Positions 61,842 to 64,000 of a stretch of 64,000 nt of DNA are shown one piece after another. Below the pieces are notes generated by a model. It ran no database searches. It was given only the letters and a program-made list of their open reading frames with translations, and was not told the DNA's origin. The stretch's first letter is position 1; the number at the start of each line of letters is the position of its first letter. The stretch spans positions 207,486 to 271,485 of the forward strand of contig NZ_KL647137.1 of the NCBI RefSeq assembly GCF_000725805.1, written 5' to 3'. The DNA comes from Streptomyces xanthophaeus. GTDB lineage: Bacteria > Actinomycetota > Actinomycetes > Streptomycetales > Streptomycetaceae. The translations under genes were made by a program, and so were the position numbers.

Positions 61842-62348
61842 TCAGAGTGTCCGGCGCATGCAGGCCCGCGGCCATCGGCCCAGGCCGTGGGCCGCTTCGT
61901 GGTCGCGGATGCCGCGCAGGCCGGGGGAGAGCTCCGCTTCGTCGAGCAGCCGGAACCCGCAGCGCTCGTAGTACGGGGCGTTCCACGGGACCTCGGTGAA
62001 GGTGGTGAGCGTCAGGCACGGCACCCCTTCGCGCAGGGCCAGTTCCGCCAGGTGTTCCAGCAGGGCCCGGCCGATCCCGCGGCGGGCGCTGTCCGGGTGC
62101 ACCGACACCTGCTCGACGTGCAGGCCCCCGTCGACCCGTTCGGCGATCAGGTAACCGACCGCCCTACCGGCGCCGTCGACCGCGACCCAGGCCGTCCCGG
62201 CCTCCTGGTAGCGGGCGAGTTCGTGCAGCGGGAGCGGCTCGTCATCGGCGATCTCCGGCATTCCGATGTCCCGGAAGCAGCGCCCGGCCGCCCGCTCGAT
62301 CTCCTGGAGGCGAGGCAACTCGTCGGGGTGCACGGCTCGTATCTGCAT
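61842..62348 (-). CDS. GNAT-family N-acetyltransferase
   Basis: This 168-residue protein shows the acetyl-CoA-binding motif A 'VEQVSVHPDSARRGIGRALL' (R/QxxGxG/A) and motif B 'EVPWNAPYYERCGFRLLDEA'. The substrate is unknown. The start is ATG at 62348 with the usual 'MQIRAVHPDELPRLQEIE' N-terminus. Confidence 0.92.
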   Translation of the reverse strand: MQIRAVHPDELPRLQEIERAAGRCFRDIGMPEIADDEPLPLHELARYQEAGTAWVAVDGAGRAVGYLIAERVDGGLHVEQVSVHPDSARRGIGRALLEHLAELALREGVPCLTLTTFTEVPWNAPYYERCGFRLLDEAELSPGLRGIRDHEAAHGLGRWPRACMRRTL

Positions 62349-62447
62349 GAGCCCATTCTCCGGGCGGTCGGCACGCTCGCCACCGGGTTACGGCCAGGGC
62401 CGCGGCGGGTGCCCGGCCGTCCCCCGCCGCACCTCACCCCCTCACCC

Positions 62448-63116
62448 CTACGGCGTCCCGGACACGAACTCGGCGTCGCCGTAACGGACCTCGGCCGTGT
62501 TCCAGTCGACGCCGAGCCGGGCCGTGAACTTCCGGGCCAGGTCCAGGTCGGCGAGCGGGGCCACCAGGACGAGCCGTCCGTCGAGCGTGACCGAGCCGCC
62601 GCCGAGCCGGTCGCGTGCCGCGGGGTCGGCGACGAGGGCTTCGTGCAGGGCGGTCCGGCTGACGCCGGGGGCCTGGACTTCCACCGAGTCCGCCTCCGGA
62701 GAACTGCGCGGCAGGCACCGGAAGGTCAGCACCGACTCCTGGCGGTACTCCTTGCGGATGACGCCGGCGATGTGGCGCAGCCCGGCGGGGCCGACCCTGT
62801 TCACGTCGAACTCCCGCGAGCGCTCGTAGGTGGCCGCGGCCAGGTCACCGGACCAGAACACGCCGTCGAGGAGGGTCGAGGCGCCTGGCCTCGCGCCGTG
62901 GGAGCGGATGATCGCGCGCACCTCCCGGTCGAAGCGCGTCAGCCGGGTCCTCAGCCGGGGGTCGTCCGGGTCGGTGATGACCGCGGTGTTGTCGGTGGCG
63001 AAGACCTCCGCCGTCGCGTCGCAGGCGGGGCCCGCGGGCCCCGCCTGCGCGGTTCCGGTACCCGCCGCCGCGACCATGAGCGCTCCGGCCACGGCCAGGA
63101 CGTACAACCGCCTCAT
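62448..63116 (-). CDS. Secreted protein of unknown function
   Basis: This 222-residue protein has a clear signal peptide ('RRLYVLAVAGALMVAAAGTG', cleaved near 'AQA'). The mature part ('EVFATDNTAVITDPDDPRLR', 'TRFDREVRAIIRSHGARPGA', 'VLTFRCLPRSSPEADS') resembles small uncharacterised actinobacterial exported proteins. No catalytic motif was recognised. It is divergent from the secreted protein at 63276. Confidence 0.78.
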   Translation of the reverse strand: MRRLYVLAVAGALMVAAAGTGTAQAGPAGPACDATAEVFATDNTAVITDPDDPRLRTRLTRFDREVRAIIRSHGARPGASTLLDGVFWSGDLAAATYERSREFDVNRVGPAGLRHIAGVIRKEYRQESVLTFRCLPRSSPEADSVEVQAPGVSRTALHEALVADPAARDRLGGGSVTLDGRLVLVAPLADLDLARKFTARLGVDWNTAEVRYGDAEFVSGTP

Positions 63117-63275
63117 GCCTCAACTCCCTCATCCCTTGGGCCCGGTCATCCTAGGTGCCGCGGGATCACCCTTTCCGCGGGACGTGGCCGAGGAGGCGCC
63201 GTTGACCGCGGTCCGGCCCGCTGCGAGCGTCGACGCGCAGTTCTGCCCAGGGATTTCATTGCGGGAGGGGTAGTC

Positions 63276-63746
63276 ATGACGGTGCGTTCACTCAGACTCT
63301 CGGCGGTGGCGCTGGTCGCCGCGGGTGCGATCGTGGCGGTCGGAGCCGCTGGTCCGGTACAGGCGGCGCAGGCCCCCGCCGGGCGTCCGGCGGCGGTCGC
63401 CCACCAGGCGCTGCCGGCCGATCCGACGCCGGAGGAGCAGGAGCGGCTGCGCGAGATCGCGGGGTCCATCTGGACCCCGCAGCTCGCGGCGGGCTGGAAC
63501 ATGAACGCCGAAGTGGCGGACGTGCTGTCGGAGGTGACCGGCGGCATCCTCAAGTGCTCCGAGGCCTTCGCCCTGGTGCCGAGGCCGCCCGGCTTCGTAC
63601 CGGGACTGAGCTACCTGCGTCAGTACTGGAAGCAGATCAGGGACTACTTCCTGGTCGTCCGGGAGAACCGCACCTACCGCGCCTGCGTGGTGTCCGCGGC
63701 AGCCCACTACCGCTCGATCATCGAGATGGCCTCGGCGGGCATCTGA
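63276..63746 (+). CDS. Small secreted protein
   Basis: This 156-residue protein has a signal peptide ('LRLSAVALVAAGAIVAVGAA' then 'QAAQA'). The short helical mature part has two Cys ('GGILKCSEAF', 'RTYRACVVSAAAHYRS') that could pair. The family was not recognised. ATG 63276 follows GGGAGGGG. A strong terminator lies 18 bp after the stop. Confidence 0.75.
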   Translation: MTVRSLRLSAVALVAAGAIVAVGAAGPVQAAQAPAGRPAAVAHQALPADPTPEEQERLREIAGSIWTPQLAAGWNMNAEVADVLSEVTGGILKCSEAFALVPRPPGFVPGLSYLRQYWKQIRDYFLVVRENRTYRACVVSAAAHYRSIIEMASAGI

Positions 63747-63764
63747 TGCTGTGACCGAACGACC

Positions 63765-63794
63765 GACGGCGGGGCTCTCACGAGCCCCGCCGTC
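63765..63794 (+). terminator. Terminator after the small secreted protein gene
   Basis: A perfect 13-bp stem (63765-63777 with 63782-63794) with a 4-nt loop, TCAC. Confidence 0.85.
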
Positions 63795-63896
63795 TGGTGT
63801 CACTTCGCTGACCGACACCTACAACGACCGGCGCGGGCGCCGGTCACGGGCCGTCGAGGAATCTCTCCGGCCCCGTCCCCCTTGGCCAGCCCCCCC

Positions 63897-64000
63897 TTCG
63901 GCCCCTCGGCCCTTCGGCCCTTCGGCCCTTCGGCCCTTCGGCCCTTCGGCCCTTCGGCCCTTCGGCCCTTCGGCCCTTCGGCCCTTCGGCCCTTCGGCCC
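63897..64000. repeat. Eight-bp tandem repeat running off the window
   Basis: Thirteen consecutive copies of TTCGGCCC, the second with one change (CTCGGCCC), continue to the last base. The total length is unknown. Each unit contains GGCC, so adjacent units can pair in many registers. Confidence 0.95.

Overview
The window is high-GC actinobacterial DNA and very probably comes from a Streptomyces chromosome. The evidence is a rodlin gene, a complete whiE-type spore-pigment polyketide cluster, a family-19 chitinase behind DasR-like sites, SARP and LAL regulators, and heavy use of GTG starts with ATGA/GTGA overlaps. Gene calls and functions come from reading the translations and motifs; no database search was possible.

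Layout. 1-9.6 kb holds the end of a DUF1838-like gene, a secreted subtilisin with a P-domain, a large LuxR-family regulator, a GH19 chitinase, a rodlin, a small DUF5302 protein, an FprA-like ferredoxin reductase and a secreted protein. 9.7-28 kb is the most interesting part: a RiPP gene cluster. A 57-residue precursor (11170-11343, + strand) has a core of almost only Ser, Thr and Cys. Converging on it is a tightly coupled minus-strand operon of nine genes (26043 down to 11437): F-protein with RRE and ThiF-like domains, YcaO, double-nitroreductase dehydrogenase, LanB-type glutamylation enzyme, SpaB_C-type elimination enzyme, M50 protease, ABC ATPase, ABC permease and a second YcaO. A SARP regulator (26159-27913) precedes it, with four hexamers at exact 11-bp spacing upstream of its start. 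The enzymes predict an azol(in)e- and dehydroamino-acid-containing peptide. Only one SpaB_C protein is present, so a linear goadsporin-like product fits better than a pyridine-centred thiopeptide, although the core has a thiopeptide-like Ser-Cys motif.

28-38 kb is mostly ordinary: an F420-type NADP oxidoreductase, two MFS exporters (one divergent from a MarR gene with twin operators), a cold-shock protein, DinB, HutD/Ves, a secreted radical-copper oxidase, a LacI regulator, a broken CBM6 gene and a small acyl-CoA carboxylase epsilon-like gene. 38.7-45.9 kb is the whiE-type cluster: a divergent FAD hydroxylase, then SchA/CurD protein, cupin, KS-alpha, KS-beta, ACP, aromatase/cyclase and TcmI-like cyclase, ended by a strong terminator. 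The KS-beta has Glu where Gln is usual.

46-64 kb carries an FMN reductase, a VOC protein, a two-component system with an unusual two-module sensor, a Cys-rich small protein, an RpiR regulator, a degenerate Fic-type protein, MazG-like and methyltransferase genes, a 5'-truncated Ig-like gene, a second two-component system, a barstar-domain protein, an acetyltransferase and secreted small proteins. The window ends inside an 8-bp tandem repeat. I saw no rRNA, tRNA, CRISPR array, insertion sequence or integrase.
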